64,000 nt of DNA from Flavisolibacter tropicus (GCF_001644645.1 NZ_CP011390.1:4667501-4731500); one strand, 5' to 3'. Shown: positions 45,599-55,657, counted from the first letter of the stretch. Numbers and translations are program-made. The notes: generated by a model from the letters alone, not told the origin.

Positions 45599-46597
45599 AT
45601 GACAAATTTGGTTGTCCAATCTTTTGGAAGAGAAAGTGAGTACAAACGAGCCATTTTAACGATTTTGAGCTTCTATGCTTATACCAGTGAGTCAATCGAA
45701 AATACCCAGGTTTTACTGTTCTCCGATAAACCAGATTATTTTTCTACTTATCTGGCAGGTCTACCTGTTAAACATGTAATCCTTACGCCAGAGAAGATCA
45801 AAAATATGCGGGGTAACATTGATTTCTTGCACCGCATGAAGATTGCTTTGATCGACGAATCATTTCAGTTTACTGACGGTAACCTTTTGTATGCAGATTC
45901 TGACACTTTCTTCATTAATGACCCTACGCCATTTGTTCAGCAAGTTAATGAAGATAAAAGCTTTATGCATTTGCATGAGTATGAGTTTGAATCTTTAAGA
46001 AATATGGCACTTCCTGCTGGAAAAACGTTTCGGGCTTTCCTGGAGCTAATCGAATCACAAAGTATTTTCTTAGCAGATGGAAATCAAGTTACTATAACAG
46101 CGAAACATTCTTCATGGAATGCTGGAGTAATGATTTTCCATAGATCTCACGTTAAATTTATTCCAGATGTTTATACTATAACAGACCAGTTCTATCCTTT
46201 AACGCATAATCATGCCAGTGAGCAATATGCATTTTCTATTGTTTTACAGGAAAAAACCAATCTAAAACCATGCGATAGCATGATTTATCATTATTGGCAT
46301 AGAATTAAAAAGTCAATTGTAGATGAGTTTTTAGATATCCGGCTTTCTGTTGAATGGGCTGAGTTGAGCTTTAGTTCAAAGTTGGAACAGGTGAAACAAT
46401 GGACAGAGCTATTGCCTGTTTTATTTACTAATCATGTCCTAACATTAAAAGACAATAGTGTACAGGCTCTCAATGAGAATAACTTTCCCACTGGTTATAA
46501 ATGGGCATTTAAGGCATTTAAGAAAGGGGCTATTAATGATAAACAGTTTATTAGGGACGTTCTGTATCATGCTAAAAGACAATTAATAAAAAAATGA
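45599..46597 (+). CDS. GT-A fold glycosyltransferase-like protein
   Basis: A 332-aa protein. It shows a nucleotide-sugar transferase pattern: a first strand/helix unit (VVQSFGRESEYKRAILTILSFYAY) and LLYADSDTFFINDP with a DxD. No named family is certain; nucleotide-diphospho-sugar transferase superfamily is the best fit. Its last 4 bases overlap the next start (ATGA), so the two are coupled. Confidence 0.75.
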   Translation: MTNLVVQSFGRESEYKRAILTILSFYAYTSESIENTQVLLFSDKPDYFSTYLAGLPVKHVILTPEKIKNMRGNIDFLHRMKIALIDESFQFTDGNLLYADSDTFFINDPTPFVQQVNEDKSFMHLHEYEFESLRNMALPAGKTFRAFLELIESQSIFLADGNQVTITAKHSSWNAGVMIFHRSHVKFIPDVYTITDQFYPLTHNHASEQYAFSIVLQEKTNLKPCDSMIYHYWHRIKKSIVDEFLDIRLSVEWAELSFSSKLEQVKQWTELLPVLFTNHVLTLKDNSVQALNENNFPTGYKWAFKAFKKGAINDKQFIRDVLYHAKRQLIKK

Positions 46598-47487
46598 GTA
46601 TGCCATTGATTAAAGTAGGCTTTTGTGTTGCTTATGACTGGTATTTACTGGAGTATTCCCTACCATTGATTTATCAGGAGGCTGATATTATATGCTTATC
46701 TATCGATAAGGATAGAACCAGTTGGGCGGGGACGCCATTTGCCTTTGATGAGCAAAAATTCAAACAGCTAGTGGCTTCCATCGATAATGACAAAAAAATC
46801 CGATTATATGAGGATGACTTTCATTTAGCAAACCTTAGCCCTATGCAAAATGAAGTTCGGCAACGGAATAAATTGGCTGCATTCTTGGGAGATGGCGGTT
46901 GGCACATACAATTAGATGCCGATGAGTATTTTGTTGATTTTTCAGGGTTTATAAAAGTCCTTCAAAATTATAAGGGTGCTTCTAAAGTTAATATCTGCGT
47001 TCCTTGGGTAACATTGTTTAAACGAGCTTCTAATAATTGGCTTTATGTAAATACTAGTGATGTTAACCTGATAGAATATATTCCTGTGGCAACAATGTGC
47101 CCTAAGTATGAATATGGAAGAAGGAATGGTAACTTCAACTATAAGCTCAATTACATTTTAATGCATCAATCATGGGCGCGTACAATAGAAGAAATAGAGC
47201 AAAAGGTAAGTAATTGGGGACATAAAAATGATTTTGATACGCAAAAGTTTTTGGAGTTCTGGAAATCTTTAGATGACAAAAACTATCTTGAGGTATCTAA
47301 TTTTCATCCAATAGCTCCTCACATATGGCCATCTTTAAAATTGATACCTGGTACTTTAGTTGAGGACGCTATCAGCTATTTAAAAAAGCATCCACCATTT
47401 TTATTCTCTGATAAAGAGTTAAAACGGCAAAATGCTCTTTTTCGTAGTCGCATAAATGCTTTTCTAAAGAAAGTAGGAGTACGCTGA
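46594..47487 (+). CDS. Glycosyltransferase-like protein of uncertain family
   Basis: A 297-aa protein with no exact family recognised. IQLDADEYFVDF is a likely DxD-type metal site, and the pattern RQRNKLAAFLGDGGWHIQLDADEYF resembles family 2/92-like transferases (quoted motif: GDGGWHIQLDADEYF). It opens with a hydrophobic strand (LIKVGFCVAYDWYL). Its place in a chain of overlapping transferase genes supports a role in the same glycan. The stop overlaps the next start by one base. Confidence 0.65.
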   Translation: MSMPLIKVGFCVAYDWYLLEYSLPLIYQEADIICLSIDKDRTSWAGTPFAFDEQKFKQLVASIDNDKKIRLYEDDFHLANLSPMQNEVRQRNKLAAFLGDGGWHIQLDADEYFVDFSGFIKVLQNYKGASKVNICVPWVTLFKRASNNWLYVNTSDVNLIEYIPVATMCPKYEYGRRNGNFNYKLNYILMHQSWARTIEEIEQKVSNWGHKNDFDTQKFLEFWKSLDDKNYLEVSNFHPIAPHIWPSLKLIPGTLVEDAISYLKKHPPFLFSDKELKRQNALFRSRINAFLKKVGVR

Positions 47488-48296
47488 TGGACGTTTCTAT
47501 AATCATAATAAATTATAATACTTATCAATTGACACGTAACTGTATCAGCTCTGTAATACAGTATACTAGCGGTGTCAATTATGAGATTGTATTAGTGGAC
47601 AATGCATCAATTGAGCCTGAACCTGTTACTTTTGAAGCTCTTTTCCCTGGTATAAAAGTTATCCGGTCTACTGAAAACGTTGGCTTTGCAAAAGGCAATA
47701 ATTTAGGTATATCGGACGCTAAGGGGAAATATATTTTGCTTCTAAACAGCGATACCGTTCTTAAAGAGAATTCTGTTAAGATTACATACGATTACTTGGA
47801 AGCGAATCCTAAAGTTGGTGTTTTATCCGCGAGGCTAATTTTTCCCGATGGAAAACATCAATCAGTTGCTCAACGGTTTCCTTCCATCCGTTACCAGCTA
47901 ATAGAACTATTTCGAATCCAGAAATTGATGTCAAAGAAACTTAGTGAACAACTTTTATTGGGAGCTTTCTTCAATAATTCGAGGAGCGTAAAAGCCGATT
48001 GGGTATGGGGGGCATATTTTATGTTGCCACGTGATATCCTTTCCAAGCTACCTGCTCATAAGTTGGACGACACTTATTTTATGTATGCAGAAGATATGCA
48101 ATGGTGTAAGGATATCAGAAAATTGGGATATGAAGTACATTTTTATGCTGGCACAGAGGTTATTCATTTTATGGGAGGGAGCTCTGGGGCTAAACAAAAC
48201 CTGATGCAGAAGAACAATGATCTTTTTTTAAAGCGTAACTATTCTTTTTTGCATCGATCAATGATCAAGATCTTAACTAAAATAATAACCCAATGA
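47487..48296 (+). CDS. Family 2 glycosyltransferase, WbbL-like
   Basis: A 269-aa GT2. It begins VSIIIINYNTYQLTRNCISSV and has VLVDNASIEP, NVGFAKGNNLGI, LLLNSDTVL (metal-binding) and WVWGAYFMLPRDIL. This set is typical of rhamnosyltransferase-like WbbL proteins, although dTDP-rhamnose genes are missing here. It overlaps both neighbours by 1-4 bases. Confidence 0.92.
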   Translation: MDVSIIIINYNTYQLTRNCISSVIQYTSGVNYEIVLVDNASIEPEPVTFEALFPGIKVIRSTENVGFAKGNNLGISDAKGKYILLLNSDTVLKENSVKITYDYLEANPKVGVLSARLIFPDGKHQSVAQRFPSIRYQLIELFRIQKLMSKKLSEQLLLGAFFNNSRSVKADWVWGAYFMLPRDILSKLPAHKLDDTYFMYAEDMQWCKDIRKLGYEVHFYAGTEVIHFMGGSSGAKQNLMQKNNDLFLKRNYSFLHRSMIKILTKIITQ

Positions 48297-49207
48297 CCGT
48301 TTCGGTTATTATACCAACTTATAATGGTGGACATAAATTGCCTAAGCTTTTAAAAGCGCTGGAGCACCAAACATTTAAAGGGTTCGAATTACTTATTGTA
48401 GTGGACGGATCTACCGATAGTACTATAGAAGTACTCAAAAATCTCCAATCAACATTACCTTTTACAGTCATTGAACAAACGAACAAAGGAAGGGCGGCTG
48501 TTCGAAACAATGGAGCAAAAGCGGCAAAAGGGCAACTACTTATTTTTTTTGATGATGATATGATGCCCTTGGATGACTGTGTAGAGAAACATTTCTATCA
48601 TCATCAACAGCATCCCGTCTCTATTCTTACCGGTGGTTTGCAGGAGCCAATAGATAAAAACACACCAGACTTTTCTATTTACAAATCTTTCTTAAGTAAG
48701 AAGTGGACGGATCAGTTAGAAAGTATTAAAGACGGATTATTAAAACCGGAGAGCATATTTCTTACTGCAGCTAACTTTTCAATCAGTCGACAAACTTTTC
48801 TTGCTATAGGCGGGTTTGATGAACAGCTTTTCGATGCGGAAGATTTTGACTTGGCTGTACGAGCTGCAAAAGCCGGCGTTTACTTATATTTCAAACCAAA
48901 CGTTTTTGCTTGGCATCATGATATCATCAATTGCAGTACCTATATACGTAGGCAACGGCAGTATACTATGTCCCATCAGAAACTGGTTGAGCTAAAGCCT
49001 TGGCTGAAAAAGGAAGACTTTATAAGGCCTCTACAAAAGCCTGAAGGCTTTAAAAGATGGGTATTTCTTTTATTTTGCTTTCGCTCTTGGATTAAAGCAT
49101 CTGACAAAGGCCTTTTGCGATTTTTGCCCAAAAAGGTACGATACAGAGTATATGATCTTATTGTAACAGCTAATGGCGTTTTCTTTCCGGAAAAAGTACC
49201 CTTGTGA
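48293..49207 (+). CDS. Family 2 glycosyltransferase
   Basis: A 304-aa GT2. VSVIIPTYNGGHKLPKLLKAL, VVDGSTDST, GRAAVRNNGAKAAKGQLLIF and FFDDDMMPL (DxD) are in order, then GGFDEQLFDAEDFDLAVRAAKAG. Soluble, with no membrane helix. Donor and acceptor unknown. The last bases overlap the GTG start of the next gene. Confidence 0.93.
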   Translation: MTVSVIIPTYNGGHKLPKLLKALEHQTFKGFELLIVVDGSTDSTIEVLKNLQSTLPFTVIEQTNKGRAAVRNNGAKAAKGQLLIFFDDDMMPLDDCVEKHFYHHQQHPVSILTGGLQEPIDKNTPDFSIYKSFLSKKWTDQLESIKDGLLKPESIFLTAANFSISRQTFLAIGGFDEQLFDAEDFDLAVRAAKAGVYLYFKPNVFAWHHDIINCSTYIRRQRQYTMSHQKLVELKPWLKKEDFIRPLQKPEGFKRWVFLLFCFRSWIKASDKGLLRFLPKKVRYRVYDLIVTANGVFFPEKVPL

Positions 49208-50316
49208 TTAAAGTAACCTATATAATTTCAGATATAAATAAGGCATTAGCCTTTGAATGGACCGCACAGTATATTGATAAAAAAAGATTTCATCTCTCCT
49301 TTATCCTATTAAATCCTGGTCAATCAGATTTATTTGAGCATCTTTTAACTAGTGGATTTGAGGTAATATCTATACCGTGTAACGGTAAAAAAGATTGGCC
49401 GTTGGTACTATGGAGAGTATTTAAAATATTTAAACAACTGAAGCCTGATATTGTTCATTGTCATCTCATACAGGCTAATATTATCGGGCTTTTTGCTTCT
49501 AGGTTAGCAGGGATTAAAAAGCGAATTTACACAAGACACCATTCTTCGTTGCATCACAAATATTTTCCCAAAGGAGTATGGTGGGACAAACTTTCAAATA
49601 AGCTGGCTACCCATATTGTTGCTGTATCTAAGACGGTTCAAAACATTTTAATTGATTGGGAAAAGGCTGATGCTCATAAGGTTAAGTTAATCCCACACGG
49701 GTTTTTATTAGAATCGTTTGCAGAAGTTAATAGAGAGCGAGTTCTAGCCTTTAAAAGACGAAATGATATCAATGAATCACAATTTGTAATTGGGGTTATT
49801 TCTAGGCTCACAGAATGGAAAGGTGTTCAATATATCGTACCTGCATTTAAAACCTTTTTCCAGCGACATCCGAATACTATTTTGGTGCTATTGAACGCTC
49901 AAGGTGACTATGAAAAAGAAATAAAGCAGTTGTTAAAAGCAATTCCTGAAGCCAATTATCGTTTGATTACATTTGAAGATGACATTGCTGCTGCATACAA
50001 GGCAATGAATGTATTCATTCACGTTCCAATCGATGAACACTCAGAAGCATTTGGTCAAATTTATGTTGAAGCATTAGCCGCCAGCATACCATCTATATTT
50101 ACATTGTCTGGCATTGCCGCTGACTTTATTAGGGAGGGGTGTAATGCATTTGTAGTTCCGTTCAGAGATTCTGCAGCTATTTACAAGCAATTAAAAAAGA
50201 TTTCAACAGATTACGAAAACGCCAAATCTGTAGCTTATCAAGGTACTAAAGATGTACAACAACGCTTTTCTTTAGATAAAATGATCAAGTCCCTCGAAAA
50301 TTTATATGACAGCTAA
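49204..50316 (+). CDS. Family 4 glycosyltransferase
   Basis: A 370-aa GT-B fold retaining transferase. The N-terminal domain has IVHCHLIQANIIGLFASRLAG and RHHSSLHHKYFPKG, the C-terminal domain VIGVISRLTEWKGVQYIV and HVPIDEHSEAFGQIYVEALA (EAFG..EA motif for the donor phosphate). The start is GTG 49204, which overlaps the previous stop as GTGA; no ATG lies before the first conserved strand. Confidence 0.92.
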   Translation: MIKVTYIISDINKALAFEWTAQYIDKKRFHLSFILLNPGQSDLFEHLLTSGFEVISIPCNGKKDWPLVLWRVFKIFKQLKPDIVHCHLIQANIIGLFASRLAGIKKRIYTRHHSSLHHKYFPKGVWWDKLSNKLATHIVAVSKTVQNILIDWEKADAHKVKLIPHGFLLESFAEVNRERVLAFKRRNDINESQFVIGVISRLTEWKGVQYIVPAFKTFFQRHPNTILVLLNAQGDYEKEIKQLLKAIPEANYRLITFEDDIAAAYKAMNVFIHVPIDEHSEAFGQIYVEALAASIPSIFTLSGIAADFIREGCNAFVVPFRDSAAIYKQLKKISTDYENAKSVAYQGTKDVQQRFSLDKMIKSLENLYDS

Positions 50317-51211
50317 CAAACCGTATTTCACTGTTGTGATACCAACCTACAACCGGGCCCATTTAATTGGAATGACATTGAAATCTGTACTCACCCAAAC
50401 ATTCACTGATTTTGAAGTCATCGTAGTGGATGATGGTGGGAAGGATGATACTGAAGCTGTGGTGAAGGCGTTGGGGAGTAACAAAGTCCAATATTTTAGA
50501 AAGGAGAATGGAGAGAGGGGGGCGGCCCGAAATTATGGCTGGCAAATAGCTAATGGTGAGTATGTCACTTTCTTAGATTCAGATGACCTTTTTTACGCTG
50601 ATCACTTACAACTTGCCTATGAGTTCATGACTCAACTCCAAGAAAAGCCAAAGTGTTTTGCGCAAGCATATGAGATCAAAGATGCTCATACAGATAAAGT
50701 CATCGTCAGTGCTTATCAAACTACACAGCCCACTATTAATAACGTTCTTGTTAAAGGAAACATATTAAGTTGCTTTGGTGTATTCTTAAAGACAGAATTA
50801 TTTGAAGAAGTCAAGTTTGAAGAAGATAGGCACTTTGCAGGCTCAGAAGATTGGCTGTTATGGCTACAATTAGCAGCTCGCTATCCATTCTTTTACAATA
50901 ATGCTGTTTCGGGTGCTTTGCTTGAACATGATGATCGCAGTGTGCTGTCCTTTAATGAGCAAAGTTTGCTATTTAGAACAGAACATTTAAAACAAAAATT
51001 GGGGCAGGATACCGCTTTTTTAAAAACCTTTGGCCCAAGACTTCTTAAAAAGATTCATGCTCATATGTTAACTTATAGTTCCTTACATCTAGCAATGAGT
51101 AGGGAGAAACGTAAAGCTATTTATTACCTACAACAGGCACTGAAAACGGATTACAAAGAAATTTTTAATAGAAGGTGTCTAGCAATTATTAAGCATATTT
51201 TGTTTTCATGA
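50306..51211 (+). CDS. Family 2 glycosyltransferase
   Basis: A 301-aa GT2. FTVVIPTYNRAHLIGMTLKSVL, VVDDGGKDDT, GERGAARNYGWQIANGEYV and FLDSDDLFY (metal site) are clear, then GSEDWLLWLQLAARYPF. It overlaps the previous gene by 11 bases and is the last of the overlapping transferase series from 44.6 kb. Confidence 0.93.
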   Translation: MTANKPYFTVVIPTYNRAHLIGMTLKSVLTQTFTDFEVIVVDDGGKDDTEAVVKALGSNKVQYFRKENGERGAARNYGWQIANGEYVTFLDSDDLFYADHLQLAYEFMTQLQEKPKCFAQAYEIKDAHTDKVIVSAYQTTQPTINNVLVKGNILSCFGVFLKTELFEEVKFEEDRHFAGSEDWLLWLQLAARYPFFYNNAVSGALLEHDDRSVLSFNEQSLLFRTEHLKQKLGQDTAFLKTFGPRLLKKIHAHMLTYSSLHLAMSREKRKAIYYLQQALKTDYKEIFNRRCLAIIKHILFS

Positions 51212-51525
51212 GGTCCGAGCTGATCAAGTTATTACAATAGTATACATGTTGTAATTTATTATTAAACAGTATCAAGCATATAGTGTGACCTCCTCATTTT
51301 AAGGAACATTATCCTTCTTCAAACTAAGGCTGTTTTATCTGTAAAACTAAACCTCGATTACAGCTTCAAAAACATTAGCCTATAATATTCTTATAACGAA
51401 TAACTCAAAAGCATGCTGAGAAACAAACAGCTTATGCTGAAAATAAATAGGAACTTGCGTTAATGACTAACTAAATAAACGCTCAATTGATGTAGGGTTT
51501 CTATATTTGGTGACAACGAAAATAT
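51212..51525. promoter_or_regulatory. Spacer with probable promoter of the beta-helix gene
   Basis: A 314-base AT-rich spacer with no gene. TATATTTG at 51502-51509 fits the -7 element and lies 17 bases before the start codon, so the leader would be about 11 bases. A matching TTG at the usual distance is not clear. Confidence 0.45.
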
Positions 51526-52593
51526 ATGAAACACCTACTTTTTTTATTACTCCTTGTCCCCTTTTTTGGGTTTAGAACTGTTACGAATAATAAACCCACA
51601 GTAGATGAACTCCCCACTTCTTTTACCGAAAAAGCCAAATATTCTAATAAGCAGGTTACTTGGTATGAATATGCTTATTGGCTGGATGGTACCTTACTAA
51701 GTGATCCTAAAAACAAAGACAAGTTCAATGACATCCTGTTTAAAAAGGTAGGTAATAAAAATTACAAGGCTCAGCTACAGGGTGCCTATGATATTACAGA
51801 CTGGGGGGTAAAACGAGACTACGAGAAAGGTAGTAGTCCTAAAGAAAACTCGGCACTAATACAGGCTATGTTTGACTATTTTCCTTTAGGCTATACAGCA
51901 GCAATTTATATTCCAACTGGAAACTTCTATTTCAGTGAAAGCTTGGTATTAGATGCTAAACCGTTTCATGTATTCGGTGATAATGGCAGTATTTTCTCTC
52001 CCTACTCGTCTAAGTTGCATTTCCCAGACGGGAAAACAGGGTTATACATTAAAAGAAGTGCAAGTAATTACCAGGAAGCCATTGTGGAGAATATATGTTT
52101 AATTGCCCTAGGGAACAAAATTGAATGGGCCAGCGGAATCAATGCAAATGGGCGTGTGACCATACGTGGGTGCTATGTAAAGGGGTTTTCGCATAATGGG
52201 TTTGATATCTGGGCCAATATGGAAGGCACAAAAACAGACGCCTCAGGTAGCTATATTGAAAAATGCTTTGCCGTAGAAAATTTACATGATGGTTTTTTTG
52301 CAGGGCGCGCCGATGCTAATGCCATAACTTTTATAGGTTGTGACGCCAGAGATAATGGACGGTATGGATTTAATGATGATAGTTTTTTAGGCAACAACTT
52401 TATTTCCTGTATGGCACATTACAATAAAAAGGGAGATTACTTTGTTAGGGATTGGGGAAACGCCCGCTCTTTATTCATGGGCTGTTATTCCGAGGGCGGA
52501 AATGCAATTTCACAACTAGGGCCTAAGTCTGTAGTTACCGGAGGTATTTGGGGTACGGCTTATAGATTAGGAGACGGGAAACAACCCAAGTAG
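51526..52593 (+). CDS. Exported right-handed beta-helix (pectate-lyase-like) protein
   Basis: A 355-aa protein with a signal peptide (HLLFLLLLVPFFGFRTVT). The region from ~85 has the beginning typical of the pectate lyase superfamily (YDITDWGVKRDY...NSALIQAMFDYF), then repeated short strands with Gly/Asn turns (VENICLIALG, RVTIRGCYVKGFSHNGF, ITFIGCDARDNGRYGFNDD). Such folds bind or cut polysaccharides. It may trim, bind or modify the polymer made by this locus. Catalytic residues cannot be assigned. It has its own promoter and ends 69 bases from a convergent gene. Confidence 0.78.
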   Translation: MKHLLFLLLLVPFFGFRTVTNNKPTVDELPTSFTEKAKYSNKQVTWYEYAYWLDGTLLSDPKNKDKFNDILFKKVGNKNYKAQLQGAYDITDWGVKRDYEKGSSPKENSALIQAMFDYFPLGYTAAIYIPTGNFYFSESLVLDAKPFHVFGDNGSIFSPYSSKLHFPDGKTGLYIKRSASNYQEAIVENICLIALGNKIEWASGINANGRVTIRGCYVKGFSHNGFDIWANMEGTKTDASGSYIEKCFAVENLHDGFFAGRADANAITFIGCDARDNGRYGFNDDSFLGNNFISCMAHYNKKGDYFVRDWGNARSLFMGCYSEGGNAISQLGPKSVVTGGIWGTAYRLGDGKQPK

Positions 52594-52662
52594 ATGTGTG
52601 TCTACAAATTTAAGTTTTTGAAAGGTACTTTTAGTTCAAACAATGTTTCAGCTAATAGTAAT

Positions 52663-53790
52663 CTAAGCAAAAGTTGGTGCAGGCTTTTGTTTAATTTCTT
52701 CCTGGTTAATCTTAGTCTTCGGAGCTCTTAATCTGCCTTGCCTGTATTTTTCAAATGGTTGTAAAAAGTATTTGTTCACTGCAATAGAAAATAAGATTGT
52801 CAATAAGACCAGCGGTAGCCCAGTTCCAAAAGGCTTTGGAAAGCTATTTACATTAACAATAATTGATAAAAGAGCATGCCCTAAATACATGGGGTAACAT
52901 AGGTCTCCTAAGAACTTGTCAACTTTATTCTTTGAAAACCTGTAGAAAATAGCAGGTGAGAATGCAAAAATAGAACTAAAAACAAGTATATCATTGATTC
53001 CAGAGGGAAGGTATCTATAAGAAAATAGGAGGGAAATAACAAACAAAAGCAAGATAGCTCCATTGGAAGCACCAGGCAGTCTATTTTGTTTTACCAACTT
53101 ATAAGACAACACTCCTAACAAAAACCAAAAAAATTCGGTTGGCGCAAAGCGGTAAATTGTAAACCCCTTATTCGCACCTGCAAACTCAAACAAAAGGAGT
53201 CTTATTCCTAATATCAAAATTATGGAAGCGACTACTGTTTTTATTCTTTTTGCTAACACTAAAGGAGATAAAAAGTAGAAGATCAATTCAACGGCAACTG
53301 TCCAGGCAATAGGTATAAATAATAGTTCTTGTAGTTGAATATTTTCTTGTAAGCCTAAAAAATGAAAGTTGCCGTCACTTTTATTTATGCTAAAAAATGT
53401 AACAATATCTTGACCTATCAGTGTAAGGTTAGAGAGAAATACTGTAACAAGCGCTACTATGCTTTGCGGTGATTGGGTATATAATTCATAGTAAAAACGA
53501 AACTTGCCCCAATCTCCTAATGTCAACCCAAAAGTAATACTAAGTAGCGCTACCAATAGCACCACTAAAAAGTAAAGAGGATATAATTTTAAAAATCGGT
53601 TAGAAAGAAACAAATAGTTTGGCCTTGTTGAATAGATATATTTCTCATTGTAAACAAAGGCCATTAAGAATCCAGATATTATATAAAATGACTGAACAGC
53701 TAAGTAACCTGGTACTAATTCTATCCCAAAGAGTGGGCTAGAATGGACAATAACAACAGCTAGTGCTAATAAAAAACGAATTGTTCCCAT
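52663..53790 (-). CDS. Acyltransferase 3 family membrane protein
   Basis: A 375-aa polytopic protein with the OafA-type opening: IRFLLALAVVIVHSSPLFG (His conserved), then VQSFYIISGFLMAFVYN and RFLKLYPLYFLVVLL. It probably acylates a surface glycan. It is leftward, against the direction of the locus, as are the two transglutaminase-like genes next to it. A TATATTTG on the minus strand (53819-53812) lies 22 bases before the start. Confidence 0.88.
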   Translation of the reverse strand: MGTIRFLLALAVVIVHSSPLFGIELVPGYLAVQSFYIISGFLMAFVYNEKYIYSTRPNYLFLSNRFLKLYPLYFLVVLLVALLSITFGLTLGDWGKFRFYYELYTQSPQSIVALVTVFLSNLTLIGQDIVTFFSINKSDGNFHFLGLQENIQLQELLFIPIAWTVAVELIFYFLSPLVLAKRIKTVVASIILILGIRLLLFEFAGANKGFTIYRFAPTEFFWFLLGVLSYKLVKQNRLPGASNGAILLLFVISLLFSYRYLPSGINDILVFSSIFAFSPAIFYRFSKNKVDKFLGDLCYPMYLGHALLSIIVNVNSFPKPFGTGLPLVLLTILFSIAVNKYFLQPFEKYRQGRLRAPKTKINQEEIKQKPAPTFA

Positions 53791-54431
53791 AAGGGATATC
53801 TAATTTAGGCACAAATATATTCCAACCATAAGCATATATCCTATTCCCATTTATGATAATATTTTATCAAGAAACACATAAATGCATATAGCTTCAATGT
53901 GAGTCGTTACAATCAAATTCGGATATTTTACCGCTAGTAAAAAAAGCCGAATTTGAGTAATAGCGACATTCGCATTTCATAATAAAAGTACAGCCTAACT
54001 CAGTAACTTTAATTATGGCAGTAAGTTATACAGCCTGTGTTTGTTCCCGTATCTCAATCAGATGTAGTTTACTACTTGTAATTTCCCTATATTTTTTGTT
54101 GCGGATGTTTTGATAACAGAATGCTTGTGTTTTAATTGCAAAAACCATTTTTCTAAGCACTCATATGGCAATTAAGAAAGTAAAGTTGTAGTATGATTTA
54201 GTCTTATTGATTAAAATAGTAGACAATTAAATAAATTAAGGTGGAAAGGTAAAATTATAAGTACATGTTTACTATTAATAAAAAAAACTTCCAATTGTCC
54301 TGCTTAAAATCTTCAATTATTCGCAAAACTGAGAATTGGAACTATTTAATTACTTCTACAAATAGCACGATAGCCTTTTGCAAGCTCAAAATGGCAGTTA
54401 ATAATTACTAGGAGCGGTAAAGTGCTTATAA
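53791..54431. other. Long AT-rich noncoding region
   Basis: 641 bases with no credible open frame on either strand. It is strongly AT-rich with short A and T runs. Apart from the -7-like element for the acyltransferase gene at its left end, I see no repeat or RNA. It may be the remains of lost genes at a locus boundary. Confidence 0.45.
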
Positions 54432-55289
54432 TTATTGATTTAAAGAGGAATAGCTTTTTTTACGGTCGGGTATAAATTGACTCATTTCAGCTTTCTTTGT
54501 GTCTTGTCCCTTGCTTTTTTTTAAAAGAGCTTTTCCAAGATCAATCACAACAAAAATTAATAAGGCAATTGCAATCAAGATAGAAAGTGGAAATGTTGTC
54601 TTGTGAAATAAAGTGGCATTTGGTGCTAAAGCCACATTAGGTTTACTATATTGAATTTCTGAAAATACATCTCTGAATTTTTCCTTAGTTATATGGCCTT
54701 CGTAACCTGTATATAGCTCATTATTTTTAATTAGCTCCTCCAACGACTTCCTGCCTTTGGGAAAATGCGGCTCTAAGTTCGGATCAAAGTAATACCACTT
54801 CCCATTTAGATTTGCTTCCAAAGCAAAATGTCCCTTTAAACCTACTTTACGATAAGGTACGCCAATTTTTTTTAAAGCGTCAGCTAACACAATCGATACC
54901 TGGGAGCAGGCAGCGTTCGGGAATTTTAAAATGTCATTGGGTATGACAACTGCGTCTAAATCGTCCCAAACAAGATTCCCCGCTAAGTAGCTTATCCAAT
55001 TGTGCCGAAACGAATATGAACTGTAACCATGAAAAAAGCGATAAGAAACAGTCCTGCTTAAAAGGCGTACATAATCCAGTGTATGACGGTTCTCTTTACC
55101 TAATGAGTCATCTGCATAGGCAACAAAGTCGCCAATGCTTTGCAGTTTATAGAAAAGTGAAGGGTCATAATTTTCCCATTCATGCCCAAATTTTATATTG
55201 ATGTTCTGGTTGGGGGGAGGAAATAGCCAATATCCTGCCACCAGGAAGATAAAAAGAGTATAAGCAATAAGCCTAAAGATTTTTTTCAT
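54432..55289 (-). CDS. Transglutaminase-like membrane protein, copy A
   Basis: About 285 residues, closely related to the next leftward gene. It has an N-terminal membrane helix (IFRLIAYTLFIFLVAGYWLF) and a second near 235-255 (FPLSILIAIALLIFVVI). Between them lies the triad Cys (NAACSQVSIVLADALKKIG), His (LKGHFALEAN) and Asp (WYYFDPNLEPH) of transglutaminase-like folds. The frame allows a start five codons earlier, but the paralogue's MKKVLRL opening supports MKKIFRL at 55289. Function unknown; the pair sits inside a polysaccharide locus in reverse orientation. Confidence 0.78.
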   Translation of the reverse strand: MKKIFRLIAYTLFIFLVAGYWLFPPPNQNINIKFGHEWENYDPSLFYKLQSIGDFVAYADDSLGKENRHTLDYVRLLSRTVSYRFFHGYSSYSFRHNWISYLAGNLVWDDLDAVVIPNDILKFPNAACSQVSIVLADALKKIGVPYRKVGLKGHFALEANLNGKWYYFDPNLEPHFPKGRKSLEELIKNNELYTGYEGHITKEKFRDVFSEIQYSKPNVALAPNATLFHKTTFPLSILIAIALLIFVVIDLGKALLKKSKGQDTKKAEMSQFIPDRKKSYSSLNQ

Positions 55290-55372
55290 AAGTACTGGCA
55301 GCATAAAGCAGTAAATACAGTTTTTATTCTTAGTTATTGGTGTTAGGATTTTCTAACGTAAAAAATCAACTA

Positions 55373-55400
55373 CAAATTTAAGTATATATATATACTTCAA
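55373..55400 (-). promoter_or_regulatory. Promoter with perfect palindrome in its spacer
   Basis: On the minus strand TAAATTTG (55380-55373) matches TAnnTTTG and TTG lies at 55400-55398. The bases between are almost exactly an 18-bp perfect palindrome, AAGTATATATATATACTT (55380-55397), which could be an operator. The predicted leader to the start at 55289 is about 75 bases. Confidence 0.45.
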
Positions 55401-55657
55401 CGTTAAAAAATCAGCGCATAGGCGCTTGCTTATTGAATATGTCAAGATTCAGTTTAAAAAAGTTATGGCGTAAGATAATTTTAATCTCAACCCCGTTTAT
55501 TGGCTAAAATAGGCACAATACAGCTGTTAAAGTGGAAGGTTGGAAAAATACAAATAAGTAGAGATCAACAGAAACGTCAAGGCCGCACTCGGATAATCAT
55601 GGCTAAACGTAAAAATACAGCCTTCGGCAGTCATCAACTTACAAACAACTTTTATTT
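55398..55657. other. Spacer between the duplicated transglutaminase-like genes
   Basis: About 260 bases. A 76-codon open frame on the plus strand (55500-55730) crosses into the end of the downstream gene and shows no recognisable protein, so it is not called. Nothing else is seen. Confidence 0.4.

Noticed and set aside
53791-54431. Hidden gene or RNA in the 641-base AT-rich region
   Set aside because: All frames are broken by frequent stops, and no stable repeat or hairpin with a T run stands out.
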